DNA from: Arcobacter sp.
Lineage (GTDB): Bacteria > Acidobacteriota > Terriglobia > Bryobacterales > Bryobacteraceae
Direction: 5' to 3'
Assembly (NCBI GenBank): GCA_020723085.1
Contig: DYJN01000002.1
Span: forward strand, 5,601-69,600
Length of the DNA: 64,000 bases
This document shows, piece after piece, positions 1-8,183 of this stretch. How positions within the stretch are numbered: the stretch's first letter is position 1; each line of letters opens with the position of its first letter. Under the pieces are notes generated by a model, which was not told where the DNA came from, ran no database searches, and was given only the letters and a program-made list of their open reading frames with translations. A program made the position numbers and the translations under genes.

Positions 1-1257
1 GGCGCGCGCAGCCTTGCCTGGAAGGGAAGCTACGAGATGGACGGCATCAGGATCACCACGCACCCGCCAGGGTTGCCCTTGCTGCTGGCAATTCCTGTCC
101 GCCTCACAGGCGATAGCAGCCACGAATTCCTCGTCCATTTCATCCCGCTGTTCGGAATTGCGGGGCTTCTGATCTGGCTCCGGGTGCTGGCGAAAGCCGC
201 GGGCCTTCGCCCTGCTGCGGCAGTCATCCTTGTGGTCGCGGTCTCTCCCGTCTATTACCATCTGGCCACACGATATGTCATGGCCGATCTTCCGTATCTC
301 CTGTTTAGCGGCATGGCCCTTCATGCTTGTTATCGCATGGCTGCAGCAGGGACTCTCGCGGCAGGTTGGGCATGGTGCGCATGGGGCGTTTCGGCTGTCT
401 CGCTTGCTGTCCTGACGCGAAGTGCCGGTGTTGCACTGGCCGCGGGCCTCCTCGCATGGTCGTTGTGGCCTGGGATGCTGCAAACGGGCGGGCGTCCCCC
501 GCTTCGCGTCCGGTTATGGTGCGCCCTTGCAAGCCTCGCAGGCCTCGCCGTGTTTGGCGGTTGGATAGCCTGGGCGAAGGCGATGGAAAACCGCGAGGAA
601 ATGGGGGGGCATATGGCAAGTTATTCCTCGCAATTCATGCTCAAGGACCCGCAGCAACCGGATCTGGGACCTGCGTCCCCGGCCGATTTGGCGGCGCGGG
701 TTGCGAAGTCTGCACCGCTCCGCGCTGCTCAGACAGCCGAAATCCTGACCGGCCTCCCGTGGGTGTCGTCGAAATGGTACAACCCTCTCGCCCTTGGCCT
801 TCTCCTGTTGCCCTTGGCGGCATTCGGAAGCGCAAGGAGGGAGCCTTTCCTGATGTTGGCGTGGTGGTATTTCGCGGCTTTTTTGGGGCTTTTCTGTCTC
901 TGGCCGTTTGCGGAGACGGCCCGCTTTATGGCGCCCATCGCACCGCCGCACTTGCTCCTTTCCTGGATTGGCGCCCGCCGGCTCCTGACGGCTGCCCGCC
1001 GCGCAAGGGCAGGGTGGATCGCCACGCTGCTTCTGTCCATTGGAGCGGGCGCGCTCTGGAGCGAGGCCCGTTCTCCGGCCCCGAGAGGAATGCAGGACTG
1101 GATTTCGCTGTTCTTCTGGCCCGCCGCTGCGGCGGCCTGGCTCCTATTCCGGAAGGCCGCTTCCTCTCCGCGAGCGGCATCGGCGATGAGCGCCGCGCGG
1201 AACATATTCGCGCCGGCCTCCCTGTCCATCCTCATCGTGGCAGGGCTTGCCGGATAG
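1..1257 (+). CDS. Glycosyltransferase family 39-like membrane protein, 5' incomplete, ends at an in-frame TAG
   Basis: The frame is open to the left window edge, so the true start lies outside; the first ATG inside is at 37. The protein is hydrophobic with repeated membrane segments. Just after the ATG comes an H-P-P-G-L-P-L stretch, as in PMT/ArnT-type GT-C transferases, which move sugars from lipid-linked donors at the outer face of the inner membrane. The reading frame stops at TAG 1255-1257, but the same frame continues with family-like sequence to 1674. This is therefore most likely the front part of a longer, interrupted protein. Acceptor and sugar cannot be told. Family assignment is by general pattern, not by catalytic residues, which would lie upstream. 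Confidence 0.7.
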   Translation, partial: GARSLAWKGSYEMDGIRITTHPPGLPLLLAIPVRLTGDSSHEFLVHFIPLFGIAGLLIWLRVLAKAAGLRPAAAVILVVAVSPVYYHLATRYVMADLPYLLFSGMALHACYRMAAAGTLAAGWAWCAWGVSAVSLAVLTRSAGVALAAGLLAWSLWPGMLQTGGRPPLRVRLWCALASLAGLAVFGGWIAWAKAMENREEMGGHMASYSSQFMLKDPQQPDLGPASPADLAARVAKSAPLRAAQTAEILTGLPWVSSKWYNPLALGLLLLPLAAFGSARREPFLMLAWWYFAAFLGLFCLWPFAETARFMAPIAPPHLLLSWIGARRLLTAARRARAGWIATLLLSIGAGALWSEARSPAPRGMQDWISLFFWPAAAAAWLLFRKAASSPRAASAMSAARNIFAPASLSILIVAGLAG

Positions 1258-1674
1258 GCCCGGCATGCAAAAGCGAACCTTCAGCCCCAGCTGGAGAGAT
1301 ACGCGAACGCTCATCTCCGTGAACTGGCCGCGTGGTTGGGACAAGCTCCCCCCGGCGCTGTGATGTGCGGATCATTTCCGTATATTTACCGCATGACAGG
1401 GCGCAGGAGCGCCGCTTTTCCTGTCACAGAAGATGTCCGCGCCATCCGCAATTCCATTTCAAGGTATGGAATCCGATATCTGGTGGCGGCCGGAAGGGCA
1501 GGTTCAGAGGCCTATTTCCGTCCGAGCGAGCCGGAAAGAGTCGCCGCTCTGTCGGCAGCCTTTCCTCGCCTGCTGCGAATCGCTCATGCGGGAAGGGGCT
1601 GGACCGTTTATGAGATAGTCCCCGATCCGCCGTCCGTAAGGACCGGCCTTGCAGCCGATACGGCCCGTCGCTGA
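1258..1674 (+). pseudogene. C-terminal continuation of the GT39-like protein after an in-frame amber codon
   Basis: Directly behind the TAG at 1255-1257 the same frame stays open for 138 codons to a TGA at 1672-1674. It reads as the usual soluble tail of GT39-type proteins: a helix rich in Leu/Arg, a short segment ending in C-G-S-F-P-Y-I-Y, then T-G-R and an R-Y-L-V strand. A GTG or ATG inside (1336 or later) could start a separate small protein, but no ribosome binding site favours that. I infer one gene split by a nonsense mutation or a base-calling error, not two genes. Confidence 0.6.
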
Positions 1675-1748
1675 GCTAGGCGGAACAGGTGCGCGTCTCC
1701 GGCGCGAGCACAGGGCGCCCCGAGGACGCCCATGCTCCGGCTGTCCGC

Positions 1749-2999
1749 TCAGAACGTGATCCGCCCCGACAGCTGCAAACTTCGGTTGTCGCCCACGGTC
1801 GAGGTGATGCGACCAACCGTCGGCGAGCCGATCGACGCGTTCGGGAAGCTGAAATAGGGTGTGTTGAAGAGGTTGAACGCCTCGAAGCGGAAGTGGAATT
1901 TCAGCCGCTCCGTGATGGGGAACGTCTTCACCACGCTCATGTCAATGTTCACGACCCCCGGCGAATACAGCACGCCGCGGGCGACGTTGCCGTAGTTGTT
2001 CGGTTGAGGCGCCACGAAGGCAGTGGCGTCAAACCAATAGTAAGGATCCGGATCGTCGAGGCGCCCGTCCCTAATCCGGTTCGGCCAGCTCGGGGCGCCG
2101 TTGTTCACCCCGTTTTGCAGCCCGACGTTGAACGGGCGGCCAGTGGTCGCCGTGATAATGCCGCCCACCTGCCAGCCGCCGAGGATCATGTCGGTTACCG
2201 GGTTCTCAATATTCACCAGGCGCCCCTTGCCGAACGGGAGGTCATACAGCCCGTTGATCACGGCGCGGTGCTTCACATCAAACCCCGATGGGCCGCGATA
2301 GCACTTGATGCAGGTCACCGTCAGCGGACCGCCGCTCTGCCCTCCGCCGCTCGCCACCGAGCCGCCGGTATCGAGGCTTTTGCCCCAAGTGTAAGTGGCC
2401 AGGAGCTGGAAGCCCTGCGCGAAGCGCCGTTCCGCCTTGGTGACGAGCCCGTGGTAGGTGCTCGAGTTCATCGGCTCGAAGATCAGCACGCTCGGGATGT
2501 TCCGCAGCGCCTGGATGGGGCGCCGGTCCTCCACCTTCCCCGAGCCGAGCCGCGCCTCGTTGTGGTTGAAGCCGTACAGCAGGTTCACGCCGCGGCTGCC
2601 CGCGTAGCCAATCTCGGCCATCCAATCCTTCGTGATCTGCCGCTGGATGTTGAACGTCCAGGTCTGCGCATACTGAGTCTGGTTGTTGAACGAATATCCC
2701 CGCACGACGGGACGGCGTGAGTTGATCTCGGCAGTCGACTGCGGCTTCAGTGGCACGAGCGGCCCGAAAGGCTGCTCGATGCGCGGAACATTCGTGTAGT
2801 CCAGCAGGAAATCACTCAGGCTGAAGCTCTCGCTGAACAGGTGCGGCGGCCCCTGTGTCAGCATGCTCGAGGCTGAATACGGCTCCGGGAAGTAGCTCAG
2901 CCCGTAGCCTGCCCGGATGACGGTCCTCTGATCGCCGAGGACATCATAGGCAAGCCCGAAGCGCGGGACGGCGCCTGCCTCCGGCTGGCTCAGTATCAT
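1749..2999 (-). pseudogene. 3' remnant of an Oar-like TonB-dependent receptor
   Basis: About 415 residues of the outer part of a beta-barrel are present. They begin close to a P-R-F-G-L-A-Y-D motif and end in the terminal aromatic residue typical of outer-membrane barrels (G-R-I-T-F). Recognisable Oar/carboxypeptidase-regulatory-type receptor motifs follow in order: R-A-G-Y-G, W-M-A-E-I-G-Y-A-G-S-R-G, T-W-G-K-S-L-D, H-R-A-V-I-N-G-L-Y-D-L-P-F-G, F-E-A-F-N-L-F-N-T-P. Intact members are around 1000-1200 residues, so the signal peptide, regulatory domain, plug and most of the barrel are missing. The frame stays open upstream to about 3512, but that part lies opposite the next receptor gene and does not look like the family. 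The fragment is unlikely to be functional. Confidence 0.7.
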
Positions 3000-3030
3000 A
3001 TGGCAGGAACCGTCCGAGTGGAAGGGCAGG

Positions 3031-5658
3031 GTGGGTCTCCTCGCACTCTCTTTATGGATTCTTGGGTCCGTGACCGATCCTTCCGGACGTCCCGTGGCCA
3101 ATGCGCTCGTCCGGTTGCAGACAGCGCACGGCGACATCGCCGCGCAGCGGACGGGCGCTGATGGTTCCTTCCGGATCCCGTCCGCGGCTGCGGGTTCGTT
3201 TGTGCTGCGGATCGAGAAGGAAGGCTTCGCTCCGTGGATTCGGCCGGTTGTGGTTGATGGGCGCACGGAAACGCGCATCGCCGCGGCGCTCGAAATCGGC
3301 GCGCGCGTGGAGCAGTTGACGGTTTCGGCGGAAGCCGGGGAAATCCTCGAGCCGCACCGTACGCCCCAGCGGCTTACGTCCATCACCCGTCCGGCTGTGG
3401 AAGCACAGGCGACGCGCACGATCAGCGAAGCCGCCACGGGCGAGCCCGGCGTCGCCGAGCAGCGCACCGCGCCCGCCATGGGCGCCGTCTTCGTGCGCGG
3501 GCTGACGGGCAAGAACGTCAGCCTCTACCGTGATGGCATCCGGCTCACGACATCCGCCCAGCGAGGCGGCGTGAGCACGTTTTTCAATCTTCTGGAGCCT
3601 TCAACCATCGAAGCCGTGGAGGTCCTCCGCGGTCCCAACAGCGCTCAGTATGGGTCGGACTCCGTGGGCGGCGCTGTCCATGTATTCAGCCGGGGCGCGC
3701 CGCTGGCGCCGGTGCGGTTCTTCACTGCCGGCAGCGGCGCCTTTTACGACTCCGCCACGCATGGGTTTGGCCAGCAGCTCTCTCCTGTCCTGTCCGGTCC
3801 CCGGTTCGCGCTCGCCGCGCACGTCGCCGCGCGCCGCATCAACACCGCGCGGACCGGCGGCGGTCTGGATTCCCACAGCGCCATCACGCGCTTCCTCGGA
3901 TTGCCCTCCTCGATCCTCGGCTCGCGCCTGCCCGACACCGCGTTTACGCAATACGGCGGCAGCCTTCATGCGCAGGCCGTGCTCTCGGAACGGCTGCGCC
4001 TCTCCGCCCACTATGACCGCAGCCAGCAGGACGGCGCAAAGCGCTACGACCAGCTTCTTGGAGGGGACGGCAACCTGATCGCCGGTCTGCACAATCTCAT
4101 GGCCGACTTCGGCTATATCCGCATTCAGGTTCTGCGCGCGCGCCTGTTCGACCGCGCATCCGCCTCGCTCAGCTACAACGCGCAGCGCGAAGAACGCGTC
4201 AATCAGGGCGGCAATGGCAATCCCGCGGCCTCCATCACGCATCAGCACGAGCGCATGGCTGTCTGGGGCCTGCAATGGGCCGGGGAGCGCCGCACCGGCG
4301 CCCATTCGGTGCACGTGGGCGGCGAAGGATACCTGGAGCGCACTCGCGCCCCTGCGTTTACATGGAGTCCTGTCTCTGGAGCGGTTGCGTTGACGCGCCC
4401 GCGCATCCCGTCTGGAGCGCGCTATATGAATTACGGCCTTTTTGTGCAGGAGGCATGGGAACCGGAAAGAGCTCCGCGCCTTCGCCTCACGGGCGCGCTG
4501 CGATTCGGCGGGGCGTCCTATCAGTCGCGGGCTTCCGCATCCCCTCTTGCAGACGGCAGCCCGCTCTGGCCTGATGATTCGCTCTCGGCCAACGCCCTGA
4601 CAGGGCGCGCCGGTGCAACTTTCCGGGCTGCCTCTGCCATCTGGCTTCACCTGAACTACGCGCGCGCCTTCCGCGCGCCTTCCATCACCGACCTCGGCAC
4701 GCTGGGATTGCAGGGCAACGGAAGCTACGAAGCCTCCTATTCCGCAGTGGCTTCGCTCGGCGGCTTCATCGGCTCGGACGCCTCGCCCGGCGCGGTTTCC
4801 ACGGGACGGCCAGTGGATCAGCTCCGCCCGGAGTCCAGCGACAGCATCGACTATGGCGTCACGCTCCAGTCAGACCGCATCCGCTTCAGCCTGGACGCCT
4901 TCTGGTCGCGTCTTTCGAATGCCATCATCTCCCAGACGTTGATCCTGCCGCCGGGAGCCGCCGGGATGCGGCTCGGCGACCAGGTGATCTTCGCGCAGTC
5001 GCCCAGCGGCGCTGTTTATGTGGCAGCGGCGACAAATCCCGTGCGGGTCCGCGCCAACTACGGGGGCGCGCGCCTGCGTGGTTTCGAGCAGTTGCTCGAG
5101 TGGCGCATGAATGAAACATGGCGCTTGCGCCAGACCTGGAGCTGGGTGCACGCCGCCGATTCGGCGACCGGCGCTCCTCCCGACATCGAACCCGGCATCC
5201 CGGCGCCGCAGGGACGGCTTTCGCTGCGCTATGCGCCGCCGCGGTTCCGCCTGTATGTCGAGGCGACTGCCGATGCTGCAATGCGCCAGCCGCGCCTGTC
5301 CACGCTCGCGCTGTCCGACCGCCGTATTGGCGCCACGCGCTCGCGTTCGAATATTGCCAGTTTTTTCACGCGCGGCGCGAAGGCGCGCGGTCTTACCGAC
5401 GGGACTTTGCTGCTGGCTACGGGCGAGACGCTGGCTCAGGTGCAGCGGCGTGTCCTCGGCGGAGCGAGTTCCGCTCCAATGTTTACGGCCATTGCCGGCT
5501 ATGCGGTCTTTGGCGTCCGCTTCGGCGCGCCGCTCGGTTCACGCACGGACGTGCTCGTGGATCTGCACAACCTCGGCGACCGCAACTACCGCGGCGTCGG
5601 GTGGGGGATGGACGGACTCGGACGCGGCGTCGTACTGAAACTTCGCCACCGCTTTTGA
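3031..5658 (+). CDS. TonB-dependent outer-membrane receptor with N-terminal regulatory-like domain
   Basis: An 875-residue receptor. After a short hydrophobic stretch comes a carboxypeptidase-regulatory-like beta-sandwich (G-S-V-T-D-P-S-G-R-P-V, about residues 12-95). A TonB plug follows (V-F-V-R-G-L near 150; E-V-L-R-G-P-N-S-A-Q-Y-G-S-D near 195), then a barrel ending in R-H-R-F. The late R-N-Y-R-G-V-G-W-G-M-D-G motif resembles the haem/haemoglobin receptor branch, but the substrate is not shown. The start is GTG; an in-frame stop at 2947 rules out much extension. The signal peptide is short and lacks a positive N-region, although Lys and Arg codons lie just upstream in frame. The 5' end may have been altered when the neighbouring receptor was truncated. 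Confidence 0.85.
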   Translation: MGLLALSLWILGSVTDPSGRPVANALVRLQTAHGDIAAQRTGADGSFRIPSAAAGSFVLRIEKEGFAPWIRPVVVDGRTETRIAAALEIGARVEQLTVSAEAGEILEPHRTPQRLTSITRPAVEAQATRTISEAATGEPGVAEQRTAPAMGAVFVRGLTGKNVSLYRDGIRLTTSAQRGGVSTFFNLLEPSTIEAVEVLRGPNSAQYGSDSVGGAVHVFSRGAPLAPVRFFTAGSGAFYDSATHGFGQQLSPVLSGPRFALAAHVAARRINTARTGGGLDSHSAITRFLGLPSSILGSRLPDTAFTQYGGSLHAQAVLSERLRLSAHYDRSQQDGAKRYDQLLGGDGNLIAGLHNLMADFGYIRIQVLRARLFDRASASLSYNAQREERVNQGGNGNPAASITHQHERMAVWGLQWAGERRTGAHSVHVGGEGYLERTRAPAFTWSPVSGAVALTRPRIPSGARYMNYGLFVQEAWEPERAPRLRLTGALRFGGASYQSRASASPLADGSPLWPDDSLSANALTGRAGATFRAASAIWLHLNYARAFRAPSITDLGTLGLQGNGSYEASYSAVASLGGFIGSDASPGAVSTGRPVDQLRPESSDSIDYGVTLQSDRIRFSLDAFWSRLSNAIISQTLILPPGAAGMRLGDQVIFAQSPSGAVYVAAATNPVRVRANYGGARLRGFEQLLEWRMNETWRLRQTWSWVHAADSATGAPPDIEPGIPAPQGRLSLRYAPPRFRLYVEATADAAMRQPRLSTLALSDRRIGATRSRSNIASFFTRGAKARGLTDGTLLLATGETLAQVQRRVLGGASSAPMFTAIAGYAVFGVRFGAPLGSRTDVLVDLHNLGDRNYRGVGWGMDGLGRGVVLKLRHRF

Positions 5659-6007
5659 GGGGGCTGGGTGCGATACCGGCAGCGCCGCGCCTGAGGAATG
5701 ATCCGGATCCGCCCTTCGGTTCGTTTCGCAATTCTTGGAAACTCCCCCATGAGCAGATGCCGCGGGTTCTAGGAAGGGGCATGCAAGCCACAGGGAGCGC
5801 CGCCCGGGGTGTGTCGCGTCTCAGCCTGAGCAGGTCAGGCGTTCCAGCTCACGGCTGTCAAACAGAACGACCGGAGCCGGCGCAATGCAGCAGTGTTCTG
5901 ATCCCCATCGCCCGCCGGCGCCAAAAAAACGGGCAGCCGCATGGCGGCTGCCCATCAGCCAGTGAACCGGGCGGAGTCATGGCTCCGCCCGGGAAGCCGT
6001 GTGAATC
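5659..6007. other. Intergenic region between receptor and pgk
   Basis: No convincing gene. The right half holds two perfect hairpins downstream of pgk: a 10-bp stem 5967-5976/5983-5992 and the terminator stem at 5931-5953. The left part (5659-5900) shows nothing I can assign. Confidence 0.6.
5922..5953 (-). terminator. Intrinsic terminator of the pgk operon
   Basis: A perfect 10-bp stem (GGGCAGCCGC at 5931-5940, GCGGCTGCCC at 5944-5953) with a three-base loop is followed on the minus strand by a run of seven T (plus-strand A at 5923-5929). It lies 55 bases past the pgk stop and closes the nth-to-pgk run. Confidence 0.85.
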
Positions 6008-7177
6008 CTACTTGTCCGTGAGCGCCGCCACGCCCGGCAGCACCAGCCCGGACAGATACTCCAGAGATGCGCCGCCGCCCGTGGAGATGTGGCTGATCCT
6101 GTCCGCCACGCCGGCTGACTTCACCGCCTTCTCGCTGTCGCCGCCGCCGACCACCGACAGCGCGCCGCTCTCGGCGACAGCTTTCGCCACAGCAACCGTG
6201 CCCGCGTCGAAGGGCTTCTTCTCGAACACGCCCATCGGTCCGTTCCAGATGATCGTCTTCGCGCCGCGAAGCACTGCGGCATAAGCCTCACGAGTCCTGG
6301 GTCCGATGTCCAAGCCCATCTTGCCCTCGGGGATCTCTTCCGCCACTTGGCACGGCGCGTTCTCTTCCAGCACTTCGGCCACGACATGGTCGCTGGGCAG
6401 CAGGATGCGGTTCCCGGCTTTTTCCAGCAGGCTTTTTGCGAGTTCGAGCTTATCCTCTTCCACGAGGCTCTTGCCCGTGGGCTTGCCCATCGACTTGAGG
6501 AACGTGTAAGCCATGGCCCCGCCGATCAGGAGACGGTCGGCGAATTTCAGCAGGTTTTCGATCACTTCGATCTTGTCGGAAACCTTTGCGCCGCCCAGAA
6601 TACCCACGCACGGACGGTCCGGATTCGCCGTGCATTTCTCCAGGTATTGCAGTTCTTTCTCCATCAGCAGGCCGGCGGCGGCGGGCTTGAGAAATGCGAT
6701 GATGCCAACGGTGGAGGCGTGCGCGCGGTGCGCCGTGCCGAACGCGTCGTTCACGTATACGTCGCCAAGCCGCGCCAGCTTCTTCGAAAACTCCGGGTCG
6801 TTCTTTTCTTCTTCGGGATGGAACCGGAGGTTTTCGAGCAGCAGCACTTGCCCCGGCTCCGGCAGCATCTTCTCGACTTCCTGCCCGATGCAGTCCGGCG
6901 CCATCGACACGGGCTTGCCGAGCAGTTCGCTCAGGCGCTGCGCCACGGGCTTCAGGCTCATCTCGGGGTTCGGTTTCCCCTTCGGGCGGCCCAGGTGGGA
7001 CGCCAGGACCAGCGAGGCGCCTTTCTCCAGCGCATACTGAATGGTCGGCAGCGCCGCCCGGATCCGTTTGTCAGAGGTAATTTCCTGCCCGCCTGGCGCC
7101 AGCGGCACATTGAAATCCACGCGCATGAACACGCGCTTGCCCTTGAGATCAAGATCGCGAATGGACAGTTTCGGCAT
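6008..7177 (-). CDS. pgk: Phosphoglycerate kinase
   Basis: A 389-residue protein of normal length that transfers phosphate between 1,3-bisphosphoglycerate and ADP in glycolysis, in the cytoplasm. Family landmarks are the N-terminal substrate site ([10 protein letters not shown]), [18 protein letters not shown], the hinge region G-G-A-K-V-S-D-K and the nucleotide site V-V-G-G-G-D-S. The C-terminus retains the T-G-G-G-A-S-L-E-Y motif. The start ATG at 7177 gives the standard N-terminus. It is last in a minus-strand run and is followed by an intrinsic terminator. No gapA or tpi is adjacent, so it has left the usual glycolytic cluster. Confidence 0.97.
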   Translation of the reverse strand: MPKLSIRDLDLKGKRVFMRVDFNVPLAPGGQEITSDKRIRAALPTIQYALEKGASLVLASHLGRPKGKPNPEMSLKPVAQRLSELLGKPVSMAPDCIGQEVEKMLPEPGQVLLLENLRFHPEEEKNDPEFSKKLARLGDVYVNDAFGTAHRAHASTVGIIAFLKPAAAGLLMEKELQYLEKCTANPDRPCVGILGGAKVSDKIEVIENLLKFADRLLIGGAMAYTFLKSMGKPTGKSLVEEDKLELAKSLLEKAGNRILLPSDHVVAEVLEENAPCQVAEEIPEGKMGLDIGPRTREAYAAVLRGAKTIIWNGPMGVFEKKPFDAGTVAVAKAVAESGALSVVGGGDSEKAVKSAGVADRISHISTGGGASLEYLSGLVLPGVAALTDK

Positions 7178-7228
7178 GCAATAAGGCCCTCATCCAGATG
7201 GTAACATCCGGAATCGGGCCTCTGGCGG

Positions 7229-8179
7229 TTACTTCTCAGGCGGCGCGCCCTTCAGTTCCACGGCCAATCCGGCGGCTCTGTAAGCCTCCAACAGCGCGCC
7301 CGCCGCGGGTCCGAACAGCGGCGGATGAACCTGCGTGTTGCCGCCGCGCTCGACGCGCTGCCGGTACTCCTCGTACAGCCGCCCGCACTTGAACACGCCG
7401 CCGATCGGCGCTGCGCGGACCTGGTCCTGAGGGGTGAACACCTGCATCCGGGCTGCCATTGTGAGCCCGGCCAGGTGCTGCGCCGCTTCCAGCAGAATGT
7501 CCGCCGCCACATCGTCGCCTTCATCAGCCGCCTGCTCCACGACGCGCGACAGCTCCGCAATGCGCGGGCGCGGATATTCAGGGGTGTAGAACCGGTGCAG
7601 CAGTTCGTTGGCGTCCCGCGCGCCCGTCGCCTCCAGCAGCCTCTGCCGGAGCGAGGTGGGCGGTCCCCATCCTTCCTCCATGCGCAGCGCCGCGCGCAGC
7701 GCCTGCCGGGTCAGATCGAATCCGCCGCCTTCATCCCCGAAGATGAAGCCCCACCCGCCGGCGCGCGCGAACTTGCCCTCCGCATTACGCGCAAAGGCAA
7801 TCGATCCCGTGCCTGCGATCGTGATGATTCCGGGCTGTCCGCCATGCGCCCCGCTGAGTGCAATCCAGGCATCGTGCGTCACGACACGCTTCTTCAGGCG
7901 GAACATTTCCGCGATCAGCGTGTCCTTGTCCGCCGGTCCACCGGAGAACCCGAAACAGCCGGCTTCAAACTCCAGTGCGTCAAGAGCGAGTCCCGCCTCC
8001 TCCGCCGCCAGCTTCACGGCGCCGCCGATCGCAGTGCGGAACTTTTCCCTCGCCTGGTCTCCCGAGACATGGTTGCAAGGACCCCCGCGCCCCTGCCCGA
8101 GGACCTGGCCCGTCTCGTCTCCGATAAGCGCCGTCGTTGACGATTGCCCGCCATCCACGCCAAGAAAATACTTCGGCAT
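7229..8179 (-). CDS. BadF/BadG/BcrA-type sugar kinase (N-acetylglucosamine kinase-like)
   Basis: 316 residues. The N-terminus Y-F-L-G-V-D-G-G-Q-S-S-T is the phosphate-1 motif of the ASKHA kinase fold, and I-T-I-A-G-T-G-S-I-A and G-W-G-F-I-F-G-D-E-G-G-G are the matching phosphate-2/adenosine-side motifs. These fit N-acetylhexosamine kinases rather than the benzoyl-CoA reductase activators, which carry an iron-sulphur cysteine pair. The ATG at 8179 places the motif at residue 4; the frame is open further upstream but without family sequence. It begins 4 bases after the stop of the upstream membrane protein and is likely translated with it. The substrate is inferred to be an amino sugar; this is not proven. 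Confidence 0.82.
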   Translation of the reverse strand: MPKYFLGVDGGQSSTTALIGDETGQVLGQGRGGPCNHVSGDQAREKFRTAIGGAVKLAAEEAGLALDALEFEAGCFGFSGGPADKDTLIAEMFRLKKRVVTHDAWIALSGAHGGQPGIITIAGTGSIAFARNAEGKFARAGGWGFIFGDEGGGFDLTRQALRAALRMEEGWGPPTSLRQRLLEATGARDANELLHRFYTPEYPRPRIAELSRVVEQAADEGDDVAADILLEAAQHLAGLTMAARMQVFTPQDQVRAAPIGGVFKCGRLYEEYRQRVERGGNTQVHPPLFGPAAGALLEAYRAAGLAVELKGAPPEK

Positions 8180-8183
8180 CTCT

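Noticed and set aside
1689-2720. A 343-codon plus-strand frame over the receptor remnant
   Set aside because: It mirrors the Oar-like barrel sequence on the other strand, which has clear family motifs; the plus frame has none.
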